NCBI RefSeq assembly: GCF_900105385.1
Contig: NZ_LT629772.1
Span: 1,302,001 to 1,366,000 of the forward strand
Direction of reading: 5' to 3'
DNA length: 64,000 nucleotides
From: Microlunatus soli
GTDB lineage: Bacteria; Actinomycetota; Actinomycetes; Propionibacteriales; Propionibacteriaceae
Positions 16,161 through 25,332 of this stretch are shown here, one piece after another (the first letter of the stretch is position 1; each line of letters opens with the position of its first letter). Below the pieces are notes generated by a model. It made no database searches and was not told where the DNA came from. It worked only from the letters and a program-made list of their open reading frames with translations. The position numbers and the translations under genes were made by a program.

Positions 16161-16756
16161 TCATCACCCTGGCCGCTGGCCTCACCGCCCTGCTTGTCGT
16201 CGCTCGGTTGGTGATCTTCGTCGCGCTGCACTTCGCACGCAGCGACTACAACGTCGTGGAACATGCCGTCAGCGACTACCACGTCGGCCGCACCCGGCGG
16301 CTCGCCACCGCGATGACCTGGCTGACCGCCGCTTCCTGGGCGACCCTCGCCGTCTGCGTCGCCGCCGGCTTCCCGGGCGCAGCCGATCGAGGATCGATGC
16401 TGGCCCAGCTGATCGCCCTGGTGGTGATCTTCGTCGTCCTGCCATTCCTGCCGACCGACGTCGAGGGCAGCAGACGGACCGTGATCGGGATCCTGCACTA
16501 CCTGGCCGCGATCGCCTGGTTCGCCCTCGCCTACAGTCTGACCGGCAACTTCACCCGGCTGATCACTCATCCGACCGGTTTGGCAACGACCCTCGGGATC
16601 CTGCACTGGATCGCGCTAGTCTCACTGATCGCGTTGATCGTCGCGCTGCTGCTCAAGCCGCTGCGCCGGTTCGCCTTCGGCATCGCCGAGCGGATCTTCC
16701 TGTTGACCATCGGTGTGTTCTACGCGATCACCGCGATCGCGATCGCGGTGCGCTGA
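16157..16756 (+). CDS. DUF998-like six-helix membrane protein
   Basis: A protein of 199 residues with about six hydrophobic segments and the DUF998-like motif SDYNVVEHAVSDYHVGRTRR after the first helix. The family has no assigned biochemical role. It is translationally coupled to the upstream marR gene, so its amount is probably controlled by that regulator; a function in response to a lipophilic compound is conceivable but not shown by the sequence. Confidence 0.75.
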   Translation: MIITLAAGLTALLVVARLVIFVALHFARSDYNVVEHAVSDYHVGRTRRLATAMTWLTAASWATLAVCVAAGFPGAADRGSMLAQLIALVVIFVVLPFLPTDVEGSRRTVIGILHYLAAIAWFALAYSLTGNFTRLITHPTGLATTLGILHWIALVSLIALIVALLLKPLRRFAFGIAERIFLLTIGVFYAITAIAIAVR

Positions 16757-16845
16757 CCCGGCTCACCCCCGTGAGCACCCGACGGCATTCAACGCGCTCA
16801 CCGCGACCACTCGCTGCCCCGGCCCGACACACGGTCGGTGGCGTC

Positions 16846-17745
16846 GTGAAGAATGTCCGGGTGGCGAACGATCGGCGAGCCCTGGGAATCGGCTGGAGCA
16901 CGGCGGAGGCTCGGCTGACCTGGGCCGACGAGACGTCCGGTCCACTCCCGCTCGGAGCCGACCTGTGGCTGACCGTCGGTGCCGATCGCCGCTGTGTCGG
17001 CTTCTGGCGCCGCGATCGACACATTCCGTGCCCTACTCAAAGCGAGCTGCCGGCGTCCGCTCGCGGCGCTGCCTGCCCGGAGTGCCAGACCTTGGACCGG
17101 CAGGATTCCGTGGCCGCTGACACCCGGCTGGACGATCCGCGGGAGTTCTCGGTCTATCTGGCCCACCACGGGACCAAGATCAAGATCGGGATCACCGCCC
17201 GGCAACGCGGCCGGATCCGGTTACTGGAGCAGGGGGCGCTGGCGTCCATGATCATTTCCACCGGCACTCTGCTCGCCGCCCGTCGGACCGAGCATCTGGT
17301 GAGCACCGCCCTCGGTTACCCGGACCGGATCGGTTCCGCGATCAAGTACGCGGCTCGGACCCGGCCCGGAGCCTCCTCGGACCGGGCCCGCGAATTGCTG
17401 GCGGCAGCCGGCCGGGCGGATGCGTTGGACTGGCCCGAGGGGCAGAACCGGGTCGCCGATCCGGAGATCGTCGACCACTGTGCGACGTACGGACTGCCGG
17501 ACTCCGGTGTACACCCGCGTACGGCGATGCTCCCGCTCGTGCCCGGTGCGGTCGTCGGCGGCCGCCTCGACTGCGCGATCGGGACCGAGCTCTATCTCGA
17601 CACCGATCGCGGCCTCACCATGATCAACTCCCGGTTGCTCGCCGGTTGGCCCCTGGATCCGGCACCGCCCGGCGCCGTCTTTTCGGCACCGACCCGGGCG
17701 GTCGATCCGACTCCACCGCAGGACACCCAGGACGCCTTGTTCTGA
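16846..17745 (+). CDS. DUF2797 family protein
   Basis: About 299 residues resembling the actinobacterial DUF2797 family. A Cys cluster (HIPCPTQ then AACPECQTL) may bind zinc. The central region FSVYLAHHGTKIKIGITARQRGRIRLLEQGA looks like a GIY-YIG-type strand-helix segment: YLA corresponds to YIG, followed by KIGIT and an Arg. That would make it nuclease-like, but this is inference. The start is uncertain: GTG at 16771, 16846 or 16861 are all in frame; 16846 leaves little unconserved leader. Confidence 0.65.
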   Translation: MKNVRVANDRRALGIGWSTAEARLTWADETSGPLPLGADLWLTVGADRRCVGFWRRDRHIPCPTQSELPASARGAACPECQTLDRQDSVAADTRLDDPREFSVYLAHHGTKIKIGITARQRGRIRLLEQGALASMIISTGTLLAARRTEHLVSTALGYPDRIGSAIKYAARTRPGASSDRARELLAAAGRADALDWPEGQNRVADPEIVDHCATYGLPDSGVHPRTAMLPLVPGAVVGGRLDCAIGTELYLDTDRGLTMINSRLLAGWPLDPAPPGAVFSAPTRAVDPTPPQDTQDALF

Positions 17746-17861
17746 TCAGTGGTCGGCCCCGGCGGATCCTCGAGCACCGGCACACTGCCGGCAGTGGCCG
17801 GACCAGCCGCTCCGGTGCCACCGCCACGAGCAGCCGTGACGGGCCGTGTCAAGCTTGCCCC

Positions 17862-18251
17862 ATGGTTCGCTACAGGACTCCCCAGATCGTCCTGTTCACC
17901 CGCGACATCGATCGCTCGACGGCCTTCTATCGTGCCATCGGCTTCGACGAGGTGTTCCGGACGCCGACGGAGGGCACACCGATCCACGTCGACCTCGCCC
18001 TCGACGGATATCGCCTCGGGCTCGCGTCGGAGGCCAGCACACGCGACGACCACGGACTTGACCCCGTCGCGAACGGTCAACGCGCCGCGGTGATCCTCTG
18101 GACCGACGACGTCCCCGCGGGATACGCACGGCTCATCGAACTCGGTGCAGCGCCGGTCAAGCCGCCGTCACCGTGGCTCGAGCGTCTCCTGATCGCCTGG
18201 GTCGAAGATCCCGACGGGCACCTGATTCAGGTCGTACAGACCGTCTCCTGA
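17862..18251 (+). CDS. VOC-family (glyoxalase/bleomycin-resistance fold) protein
   Basis: A protein of 129 residues built from two beta-alpha-beta3 units: PQIVLFTRDIDRSTAFYRAIGF opens the first and AVILWTDDVPAGYARLIELGA the second, closing with WVEDPDGHLIQVVQ, whose Glu/His pattern is usual for metal-binding VOC proteins. Substrate unknown. ATG 17862 is chosen because the fold begins four residues later. Confidence 0.8.
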   Translation: MVRYRTPQIVLFTRDIDRSTAFYRAIGFDEVFRTPTEGTPIHVDLALDGYRLGLASEASTRDDHGLDPVANGQRAAVILWTDDVPAGYARLIELGAAPVKPPSPWLERLLIAWVEDPDGHLIQVVQTVS

Positions 18252-18614
18252 CGCCGGCCCCGCTTGCCCCGGGCCGGCAGCTTCGCGGGTACAAGCGTCG
18301 GAGGCGGCGAGTTTCGAACTCGACCGCAGGGCGCAGCGGCTCAACGAGCCGAAGGGCAAGGTCCAGCCACTTCCACGCCGGAGAGGGAGTGCCATGCCCA
18401 CGCTCGAAACCTCCAAGAAGCAGCCGAAACTGCTCGTCTGCTGGCGCCGCGACGGGAGCCACCCGATCGACGGAGGCATCCGTCACTTCACGGCCTATCG
18501 GGGACGTTGTCCGACTCCGAAGCTTTCGCGCCGAGGTTCCCGCTCGCCGGTTGAGGCTCGGCGTCGGCCGCCGAGCGCGCCGACACGGCATGATGGTGCC
18601 GGATGGAGGACCCG
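18252..18614. other. Gap without a supported gene
   Basis: About 360 bp. One open frame from ATG 18394 has a good GAGAGGGAG ribosome site, but it overlaps the next real gene in another frame and its protein (Arg/Pro-rich after residue 45) looks non-coding; the first 40 codons might be a degraded gene. A CGAGTT-TCG-AACTCG hairpin near 18308 is not part of a tRNA. Confidence 0.45.
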
Positions 18615-19232
18615 ATGGAAGCTCACCTCGATGTTGCTTACCCCTTCACAGGAACCTGGCGTGTGCAGAACAGCCCGGCTGATCGGGTGCCGAGCCATGG
18701 CACGGCCGCGCTCGCCTCATCGCACGCCATCGACTTTGTTCCGGTGACAGCCGACGGCAAGAGCGCACCGATCCGTCTCGCGTCACTCCTCCGTACAGAA
18801 CCGCCCGATCGGTTCCCCGGTTACGGTCGCCCGATCCTTGCTCCGGTGGACGGCATCGTCGTCGCGACGAGCGACGACGCAACCGATCATGACGCCTACC
18901 GCGGCGTCCCCTCGATCGGCTACGCCCTGACGCAACAGCAGCGGCTGGCCGGTGGGTGGCCGAATCTTGCCGGCAATCATCTCCTCATCGAGAGCGACGG
19001 GGTCGTCATCGCTCTCTGCCATCTCCAGCGGTCGAGCCTGCGGGTCACACCCGGCGAGCGGGTACGCACCGGCGCCCCGATCGCACGCTGCGGAAACTCG
19101 GGCAACAGCACCGAACCCCACGTCCACGTCCAGGCGATCGACCGCGTCGACGTCGAGCAGGCCCGAGCCGTTCCGCTGTCGTTCCGGGGCGTGCTCCCCC
19201 ACAACGGAGACGTCCTCGACGTTCCCGAGTAG
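18615..19232 (+). CDS. M23-family (LytM-like) metallopeptidase domain protein
   Basis: A protein of 205 residues with the M23 peptidase core: SSHAIDF provides the HxxxD metal ligands, LLIESDGVVIALCHLQRSSLRVTPGERVRTGAPIARCGNSGNSTEPHVHVQ the rest of the site, including the HxH motif. M23 enzymes cut peptide cross-links in peptidoglycan, yet there is no signal peptide, so the protein may be cytoplasmic or exported by another route. I chose ATG 18615, which has GGAGG at ideal spacing; ATG 18603 would include that site in the coding region. Confidence 0.78.
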   Translation: MEAHLDVAYPFTGTWRVQNSPADRVPSHGTAALASSHAIDFVPVTADGKSAPIRLASLLRTEPPDRFPGYGRPILAPVDGIVVATSDDATDHDAYRGVPSIGYALTQQQRLAGGWPNLAGNHLLIESDGVVIALCHLQRSSLRVTPGERVRTGAPIARCGNSGNSTEPHVHVQAIDRVDVEQARAVPLSFRGVLPHNGDVLDVPE

Positions 19233-19565
19233 CCGCGCCGCCGTCCACCACGAAACAGCGCCGCTCGATCGCATCAGAGCGGTCGTCGACAGCCCCGAGG
19301 CATTGCGATTCCTCGATGCCTCAGGAGTAGCCAGGCCGAGGTCGAGAACCCGATGCAGACCCTGTCAGCGGGCGCATTCGCACACCGCGTACTCGGTCAG
19401 ACAGCCGGGAGCCTCCCACATCGGTGACTGGAACCGGTTCCGCGCCACCAATCAGTCGGGGCCGTCGCCAAGCCGATGCCCGCTACACCACGGAGGGACA
19501 GGGCGGCGAGCAACCAATCGACTCCCGACGGCACAGTCGTTCGGGTGTCCCGGTCGTTGCGACCG
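19233..19565. other. Gap between M23 gene and ychF, nothing recognised
   Basis: About 330 bp between convergent genes. No open frame with a plausible start and no strong terminator hairpin was found. Confidence 0.45.
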
Positions 19566-20636
19566 CTAGACGTTGAACCTGAACTCGACCACGTCGCCGT
19601 CCTGCATGACGTAGTCCTTGCCCTCCATCCGAACCTTGCCCTTGTTGCGGGCTTCCAGCATGGTGCCGGCTGCGACCAGGTCGTCGTAGGAGACGATCTC
19701 GGCCTTGATGAAGCCCTTCTGGAAGTCGGTGTGGATGACACCGGCGGCCTCCGGAGCGGTCGCACCCTTGGGGATCGTCCACGCCCGGGCCTCCTTGGGC
19801 CCGGCGGTCAGGTAGGTCTGCAGCCCGAGGGTTTCGAAACCGACCCGGGCCAGCACGTCCAGACCGGGCTCGTCGATGCCCATGTCGGCCAGGAACTCCG
19901 CGGCCTCCTCGGGCTCCATCTCGGCCAGCTCGGCTTCGATCTTGGCATCGGCGAAGATCGCTTCGGCCGGCGCGACCAGCTTGCGCAGCTCCTCGCGGGT
20001 GGCCTCGTCGGTCTCGTCGGTACTGGTGTTGAAGACGTACAAGAACGGCTTGGCGGTCAGCAGGAACAGCTCCCGCAGCGGCTCACGGTCAAGCCCGGCC
20101 TGGAAGACACCCCTGCCCTCCTCCAGCACCTGCTGGGCCTCCTTGACCGCGGCGACCACGGCCTGCTTGTCCTTGGCGAAGCGGGCCTCCTTCTCCAACC
20201 GGGGCAGGGCTTTCTCGATGGTCTGCAGGTCGGCCAAGATCAACTCGGTGGAGATGGTCTCGATGTCGCCGGCCGGGTTGATCTTGCCGTCGACGTGGGT
20301 CACGTCGGCGTCCTCGAAGACCCGAGTCACCTGGCAGATCGCGTCGGCCTCCCGGATGTGGGACAGGAACGCGTTCCCCATCCCTTCGCCGGTGCTGGCG
20401 CCGCGGACGATGCCGGCGATGTCGACGAAGCTCACGGTTGCCGGCATCACCCGCTCGGAGGAGTACAGCCCGGCCAGCACGTTCAGCCGAGGGTCGGGGA
20501 CTCCGACCACACCGACGTTGGGCTCGATGGTGGCGAACGGATAGTTCGCGGCCAGCACGTTGTTGCGGGTCAGGGCGTTGAAGAGCGTCGACTTGCCCGC
20601 GTTGGGCAGACCGACGATTCCGATGGTGAGGGCCAT
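19566..20636 (-). CDS. ychF: Ribosome-associated OBG-family ATPase YchF
   Basis: A protein of 356 residues. The P-loop is GIVGLPNAGKSTLFNALT, G2/G3 are in NYPFATIEPNVG and VDIAGIVRGASTGEG, and FNTSTDE replaces the NKxD of true GTPases, which explains ATP preference in this family. A coiled-coil middle and a TGS domain (QTYLTAGPKEARAWTI to VVEFRFNV) complete it. YchF/OLA1 binds ribosomes and modulates stress responses. It corresponds to Rv1112 of M. tuberculosis and marks one end of the conserved block. Confidence 0.95.
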   Translation of the reverse strand: MALTIGIVGLPNAGKSTLFNALTRNNVLAANYPFATIEPNVGVVGVPDPRLNVLAGLYSSERVMPATVSFVDIAGIVRGASTGEGMGNAFLSHIREADAICQVTRVFEDADVTHVDGKINPAGDIETISTELILADLQTIEKALPRLEKEARFAKDKQAVVAAVKEAQQVLEEGRGVFQAGLDREPLRELFLLTAKPFLYVFNTSTDETDEATREELRKLVAPAEAIFADAKIEAELAEMEPEEAAEFLADMGIDEPGLDVLARVGFETLGLQTYLTAGPKEARAWTIPKGATAPEAAGVIHTDFQKGFIKAEIVSYDDLVAAGTMLEARNKGKVRMEGKDYVMQDGDVVEFRFNV

Positions 20637-20726
20637 TCAGCAGACTTCCGGGTGAGGTGGTATCGCGACCGCCAACCCTACTCCGGCTTGCCGTCGGCGC
20701 GAACCGCGATCGGCGACACTGGTGTC

Positions 20727-21446
20727 GTGGACATCATCGGCGAGTCCTTCACGTCGTACGGGCTCGGGCATCGGCTGATGCTGATCCTGACCGCCGTCGG
20801 CATCGTCGCGCTGATCCCGTTCGGTCGGCGGCTCCGGGGCAGCGTCGCGGAGACCCGGATCAGCCGGGCCTTCGGCGTCGCGTTGCTGACGATCTCGACG
20901 ATCAACCTGGCGATCGGGTTGTGGCCGGCCAATTTCGTGCTGGCGCTGTCGCTGCCACTGCACTTCTCCGACGCGCTCCGTTTCATCGCCGGCTATGCAC
21001 TGCTGACCCGGCGTCCGTGGGCGGTGGCGATCACCTACTACTGGGGGCTGACGCTCAATCCGCAGGCCCTGCTGACGCCGACACTGACCTACAACCTGGC
21101 TCCGTGGTACGACTTCACCGTCTACTGGGCTCAGCACATCGGTGTGATGTGGGCGGCGGTCTGGCTGACCTGGGGGCTTGGCCTGTCGCCGACTTGGCGG
21201 GACTACCGGCGGAGCATGATCATCACCGTCGGCTGGGCCGCACTCGCGTTCACCGTGAACGTGGTCGCCCGCACCGACTACGGTTTCCTGAACGGCAAGC
21301 CGAGCGGCGGTTCGGCGCTGGACCTGCTCGGGCCGTGGCCGTGGTACCTGGCCTCCGAGGCAGCAGCCATGATCATCATCTGGGCGTTGATCACCTGGCC
21401 GTGGGCGGTGCTCAGCCGGCGAGGAACGCCCGCATCGCCGCCGTGA
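20727..21446 (+). CDS. TIGR02206-like integral membrane protein
   Basis: A protein of 239 residues with about seven hydrophobic segments and the YwaF/TIGR02206-like pattern LPLHFSDALRFIAGYALLTRRPWAVAITYYWGLTLNPQALLTPTL and FLNGKPSGGSALDLLGPWPWYL. Function of the family is unknown. The GTG at 20727 is the first in-frame start after the ychF promoter region. It overlaps the convergent aminopeptidase gene by 35 bp. Confidence 0.78.
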   Translation: MDIIGESFTSYGLGHRLMLILTAVGIVALIPFGRRLRGSVAETRISRAFGVALLTISTINLAIGLWPANFVLALSLPLHFSDALRFIAGYALLTRRPWAVAITYYWGLTLNPQALLTPTLTYNLAPWYDFTVYWAQHIGVMWAAVWLTWGLGLSPTWRDYRRSMIITVGWAALAFTVNVVARTDYGFLNGKPSGGSALDLLGPWPWYLASEAAAMIIIWALITWPWAVLSRRGTPASPP

Positions 21447-22710
21447 TCGCCGCCGAGTCCTGGACGCCGGCCATCTCCCGGGCCGAGTGCATCGACAGCA
21501 ACGGGACCCCGACGTCGACGGTGGTGATGCCGAGTCGGGTCGCGGTGATCGGCCCGATCGTCGAGCCACACGGTACGGCGTTGTTCGACACGAAGTCCTG
21601 GCTGGTCACCCCCGCCGTCCCGCAGGCCTGCCGCCAGGCGGCGATGCCGTTGGCGTCGGTGGCGTAGCGCTGGACGGCGTTGATCTTGAGCAGCGGGCCA
21701 CCGTTCAACACCGGCCGGTGCTGCGGGTCGTGATGACCGGGATAGTTGGGATGGACAGCGTGACCGGTGTCGGCCGACAGGCAGATCGATCCCGCCAACG
21801 CGCGAAGGTGATCTTGGCCGGCGGCTCCCAGCGCCAGCCCGATCCGCTGCAGCACGCTCTCCAGGATCGGCCCGGCGGCACCGGAGGAGGTCGCGCTGCC
21901 CACTTCCTCATGATCAAAGGCGACCAACAGCGGGATGTGCGGCCCGGTCTCGGCATCCTGCAGAGCCCGCAGGCCGGCGTGCACGCTGCTCAGGTTGTCC
22001 AACCGTCCCGAGGCGAAGAACTCGTCGTCCACTCCGAAGACCGCCGGCTCGGCGACGTCGTAGGCCGTGATGTCGAATCCCAGAAGTTGATCATGACCTG
22101 CACCGGCCAGCGACGCCAGCTGATCAAGGATGGAACGGTCGGGCCGGCCGACTCCCCAGACCGGCGTGGTGTGCTGCTGCCGATCAAGCTTCACCCCGAC
22201 GTCGTTCACCGACCGGTCCAGATGCGGAGCGAGCTGCGGGATCCGCATCATCGGCCCGGTCTTGATCAACTCGATCCGGGTCGCCGAACCGTCGGCGATC
22301 ACCACCCGGCCGGCAAGACCGAGTTCACGATCCAGCCAGGAGTTGAGCAGCGGGCCGCCGTAGATCTCGACGCCGACCTGCTGCCAGCCGTCCGCGGTCC
22401 GGATGTCCGGTCGGGGCTTGAGCTTGAAGGTCGGCGAGTCGGTGTGCGAGCCGATGATCCGGAAGCCGGTGCCCGGGCCGGCGGTATCGGGAATCCGCCA
22501 GGCCACCAGACTGCCGTCCCGGATCACGAAGTAGCCGCCCGGCGTCAGCTCCCAGGTCTCGGTCTCGTCCAGTTCGCGGAAACCGGCGACGGTCAGCCTG
22601 CGGGCCCCCTCGGCTACGGCGTGGTACGGGGTCGGCGAGGCCACGACATAGGCGGCGAGATCGTCGATGTGCTGACGCGCGATGGTCTGGTCGACAGGCA
22701 TGGCAGCCAT
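21412..22710 (-). CDS. apeB: M18-family aminopeptidase
   Basis: A protein of 432 residues. Zinc ligands occur in RIIGSHTDSP (His, Asp), FDHEEVGS (catalytic Glu plus ligand), ICLSADTGHAVHPN (Asp) and LSMHSAREM (final His). FELKPRPD-like and VWGVGR segments fit bacterial M18 (aspartyl aminopeptidase-like) enzymes. These cytosolic enzymes remove N-terminal, often acidic, residues from peptides. Start at ATG 22710 or 22701; neither has a strong ribosome site. Confidence 0.9.
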   Translation of the reverse strand: MAAMPVDQTIARQHIDDLAAYVVASPTPYHAVAEGARRLTVAGFRELDETETWELTPGGYFVIRDGSLVAWRIPDTAGPGTGFRIIGSHTDSPTFKLKPRPDIRTADGWQQVGVEIYGGPLLNSWLDRELGLAGRVVIADGSATRIELIKTGPMMRIPQLAPHLDRSVNDVGVKLDRQQHTTPVWGVGRPDRSILDQLASLAGAGHDQLLGFDITAYDVAEPAVFGVDDEFFASGRLDNLSSVHAGLRALQDAETGPHIPLLVAFDHEEVGSATSSGAAGPILESVLQRIGLALGAAGQDHLRALAGSICLSADTGHAVHPNYPGHHDPQHRPVLNGGPLLKINAVQRYATDANGIAAWRQACGTAGVTSQDFVSNNAVPCGSTIGPITATRLGITTVDVGVPLLSMHSAREMAGVQDSAAITAAMRAFLAG

Positions 22711-22756
22711 CCAACAACACCGGCCGGGCAATCCCGCGACGAGACCCGCATATGCC

Positions 22757-22788
22757 TTGACACGTATATACACCAATGGGAATATTAG
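22757..22788 (+). promoter_or_regulatory. Promoter and dyad before the arsR-type gene
   Basis: TTGACA (22757-22762) is followed by the palindrome GTATATAC (22764-22771) and TATTAG/AATATT (22781-22788). The dyad between -35 and -10 suits autorepression by the ArsR-type product. Confidence 0.5.
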
Positions 22789-22792
22789 AGGC

Positions 22793-23116
22793 ATGCCGAC
22801 GGATGTCTTCACCGCGATCGCCGAACCCCATCGCCGCGCGATCCTGGACCAGCTGCGCGCCGGACCGGCGAGCGTCGGCGAACTGGTGGATCGGATGGGA
22901 CTGCCCCAGCCGACCGTCTCCAAGCACCTCCGAGTGCTCCGCGACCACCGAATCGTCAGTTGCCGGACCGCTGCGCAGTCCCGGATCTATCAGCTGAACA
23001 CCGAACCCCTGGCCGAGTTGGATGACTGGCTGCAGCCCTATCGCCTGCTCTGGCAGCGCAGCTTCGCAGCGCTCGGCGACCACCTTGATCGAACCGATGA
23101 GAAGAGGACCCGATGA
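22793..23116 (+). CDS. ArsR-family (SRPBCC-associated) regulator
   Basis: A protein of 107 residues: MPTDVFTAIAEPHRRAILDQLRAGPASVGELVDRMGLPQPTVSKHLRVLRDHRIVSCR is a standard ArsR winged helix. It lacks the Cys metal sites of ArsR/SmtB sensors. Its C-terminus WLQPYRLLWQRSFAALGDHL is typical of the non-metal subgroup paired with SRPBCC genes. It overlaps the next gene by four bases (ATGA). Confidence 0.88.
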   Translation: MPTDVFTAIAEPHRRAILDQLRAGPASVGELVDRMGLPQPTVSKHLRVLRDHRIVSCRTAAQSRIYQLNTEPLAELDDWLQPYRLLWQRSFAALGDHLDRTDEKRTR

Positions 23117-23664
23117 ACACCAGGACACGGCAGGATTTCGATCCCGGCCCCTTGAAGCCGGCCACGATCAGCCCGGCCGGCGGCCGATGGACGCTGGTCT
23201 ACCGGCAACAGTTCAACCATTCCCCCCAGGCCGTCTGGGCGGCGCTCACCGACCCCGACCAGCTCTCGGCCTGGGCTCCGTACACCGCCGACCGCGACCT
23301 CGGCAGCACCGGTCCGGCCACCCTGATCATGATCGACGGCCCCGACCGGAAACGCCTCCCCGCAACCGTCATCGTCGCCGATCGTCCGGCGGTGCTGGAA
23401 TTCGACTGGGGCGGACAGCTGCTGCGGTGGGAACTGCAGCCGACCACCGACGGCACCGAACTGGTGCTGCAGCACACCGTCGACGAGCGGGACAGTCTGT
23501 CCTCGATGGCGGCCGGCTGGCACCTCTGCCTGCTCGTCGCCGACGCCGCGCTGCGCGGCGAACCCTTCGGACCGATCACCGGCGAAGCAGCCAAAGAATA
23601 CGGGTGGGACGACCTCGAACGGGGCTACGCGGCCGAATTCGGGCGGCACGACACCGCCGGCTGA
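23113..23664 (+). CDS. SRPBCC (AHSA1-like) domain protein
   Basis: A protein of 183 residues. YRQQFNHSPQAVWAALTDPDQLSAWAPYTADRDL opens the START-like fold, VLEFDWGGQLLRWELQP follows, and the long C-terminal helix contains AAGWHLCLLVADAAL. These proteins bind hydrophobic ligands in a deep cavity. Translational coupling to the ArsR-type regulator suggests they respond to the same compound. Confidence 0.85.
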   Translation: MNTRTRQDFDPGPLKPATISPAGGRWTLVYRQQFNHSPQAVWAALTDPDQLSAWAPYTADRDLGSTGPATLIMIDGPDRKRLPATVIVADRPAVLEFDWGGQLLRWELQPTTDGTELVLQHTVDERDSLSSMAAGWHLCLLVADAALRGEPFGPITGEAAKEYGWDDLERGYAAEFGRHDTAG

Positions 23665-23745
23665 CCGGACCGATCTCGGCTCGTCGGACCGGCGCGCCGC
23701 GGTCGTTGCCGGATTTTGTCGGTGCCGGGGGTGAGGATCGGGCAC

Positions 23746-25317
23746 GTGGCTACTTCGATCGTGCTCGCTCTGCTCGGCGGACTCCTGCTCGGCGCCCTGG
23801 TGGCCGGGGTCGCCGGCTGGCTGATCAGCCGCGCCCGTTCCGAGACCCGCGGTGCCCGCGACCAGGCCGAGCTGGCCCAGATCAACTCCGATCAGGCCCG
23901 GACCCGGTCGGAGTTGGCGCATGCCCAGGCCCAGGCCGCCGAGGCCCGCTCGGAGGCGGCGCAGGCGCGTACGGAGCTGGCCCGCAACCAGCGACTGGTG
24001 GCCGAGGCACGAGCCGAGGCGTCGGCGGCGCAGGCCGAGGCCGCCGAGGTGCAGGCCGGTTTGGCCAAGGCAACGGCCGAGCGGACCGCCGCGATCCAAC
24101 GCGCCCAGGAGATCGCCGCCGATCGGGAGGCGATGCTCAACCAGTTCAAGGTGCTGTCGGCCGAGACCATCGACCGGCAGACCAAGCAGGCCGACGCGAC
24201 AGCTGCCAACCGGCTGAAGGCCACCGAACAGCTGATGGCGCCGGTCCGGGAATCGCTGGACCGGTTCAACGCCCGGCTGACCGACGTGGAGAAGGAGCGG
24301 GCGGCGATGTCGGCCGACCTGCGGGCCCAGGTCCAAACCGTCCGGCAGACCGGCGAGACGTTGCGCCAGGAGACGTCGGCGCTGGTCACCGCACTGCGCA
24401 AGCCGCAGGTGCGCGGCGCCTGGGGCGAGGTCCAGCTCAAGCGGGTCGCCGAGCTGTCCGGAATGTTGGAGCACTGCGACTTCGACCTGCAGACCACGAC
24501 CAGGACCAGCGACGGCACCGTCCGACCCGACATGCGGGTCGATCTGAGCGAGGGCAAGCACATCTTCATCGACTCCAAGGCGCCGTTGAGCGCTTTTCTC
24601 GATGCCGCCGAGGCCGATGATCCCGACGTCCGCGAGCAGCATCTGCGGCGCTACGCCAAACATGTCCGGACCCACGTCGACCAGCTGTCCTCCAAGCAGT
24701 ACTGGAAGGCCGCCGAGACGCCGGAGTTCGTGGTTCTGTTCCTGCCCAGCGAGGCGTTCTTCTCCACCGCGCTGGAACAGACCCCCGACCTGACCGAGTA
24801 CGCCGCCCGCAAGGACGTGGTGATCGCCACCCCGACGACGCTGATCGGGATGCTCCGTTCGGTGGCCTACGGCTGGCGGCAGGCGGCATTGGCCGAGAGC
24901 GCGGCCGAGGTGTTCAAGCTGGGCCGGGAGCTGCACGAGAAGCTCGGGCTGATGGGCAACCGCTTCGACAAGCTCGGGCGAGCGCTGCGGACCTCGGTGA
25001 ACGCCTACAACGAGACCGTCGCTACCGTCGAGGGCACGGTATTGGTCCGGGCCCGGAAGTTCACCGACCTCAAGGTCAGTGAGGCCGATCTGAAGGCGCC
25101 CGAAGCCGTCGATGCTCCGATTCGACAGATCCAGGCCCAGGAGTTGGTCGACGATGCCGTGTCGGTCGAGCCGATGGTCGGTCGGGAGTCACGCCGGCGG
25201 AGCAAGCGGAAGAGCTCCGCACCGGAGGCCGACGAGTTGGTCCGCGGTGAGCCCGACCTGTTCGAGCTCACCGCCGGCGAGGCCGAGCCACCCTCCGATG
25301 CCGACACCGGAAGCTGA
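23746..25317 (+). CDS. rmuC: DNA recombination protein RmuC
   Basis: A protein of about 523 residues. One N-terminal transmembrane helix (SIVLALLGGLLLGALVAGVAGWLI) is followed by a 110-residue Ala/Glu/Arg-rich coiled coil. The RmuC nuclease-like domain has KPQVRGAWGEVQLKRVAELSGMLEHCDF, FIDSKAPLSAFLDA, FVVLFLPSEAFFSTAL and VVIATPTTLIGMLRSVAYGWRQ. RmuC limits DNA inversions at short inverted repeats. GTG 23746 has GAGG nine bases upstream; GTG 23731 and TTG 23716 are alternatives. Confidence 0.92.
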   Translation: MATSIVLALLGGLLLGALVAGVAGWLISRARSETRGARDQAELAQINSDQARTRSELAHAQAQAAEARSEAAQARTELARNQRLVAEARAEASAAQAEAAEVQAGLAKATAERTAAIQRAQEIAADREAMLNQFKVLSAETIDRQTKQADATAANRLKATEQLMAPVRESLDRFNARLTDVEKERAAMSADLRAQVQTVRQTGETLRQETSALVTALRKPQVRGAWGEVQLKRVAELSGMLEHCDFDLQTTTRTSDGTVRPDMRVDLSEGKHIFIDSKAPLSAFLDAAEADDPDVREQHLRRYAKHVRTHVDQLSSKQYWKAAETPEFVVLFLPSEAFFSTALEQTPDLTEYAARKDVVIATPTTLIGMLRSVAYGWRQAALAESAAEVFKLGRELHEKLGLMGNRFDKLGRALRTSVNAYNETVATVEGTVLVRARKFTDLKVSEADLKAPEAVDAPIRQIQAQELVDDAVSVEPMVGRESRRRSKRKSSAPEADELVRGEPDLFELTAGEAEPPSDADTGS

Positions 25318-25332
25318 TCAGCTCGGACGGCG

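Noticed and set aside
18300..18325. T-arm-like CGAGTT-TCG-AACTCG hairpin suggesting a tRNA
   Set aside because: No matching acceptor, D or anticodon arm could be built around it.
18394..18747. Open frame with a strong ribosome site after the VOC gene
   Set aside because: Overlaps the M23 gene in another frame; the product becomes Arg/Pro-rich as in shadow frames. It may be a remnant, but is not supported as a gene.
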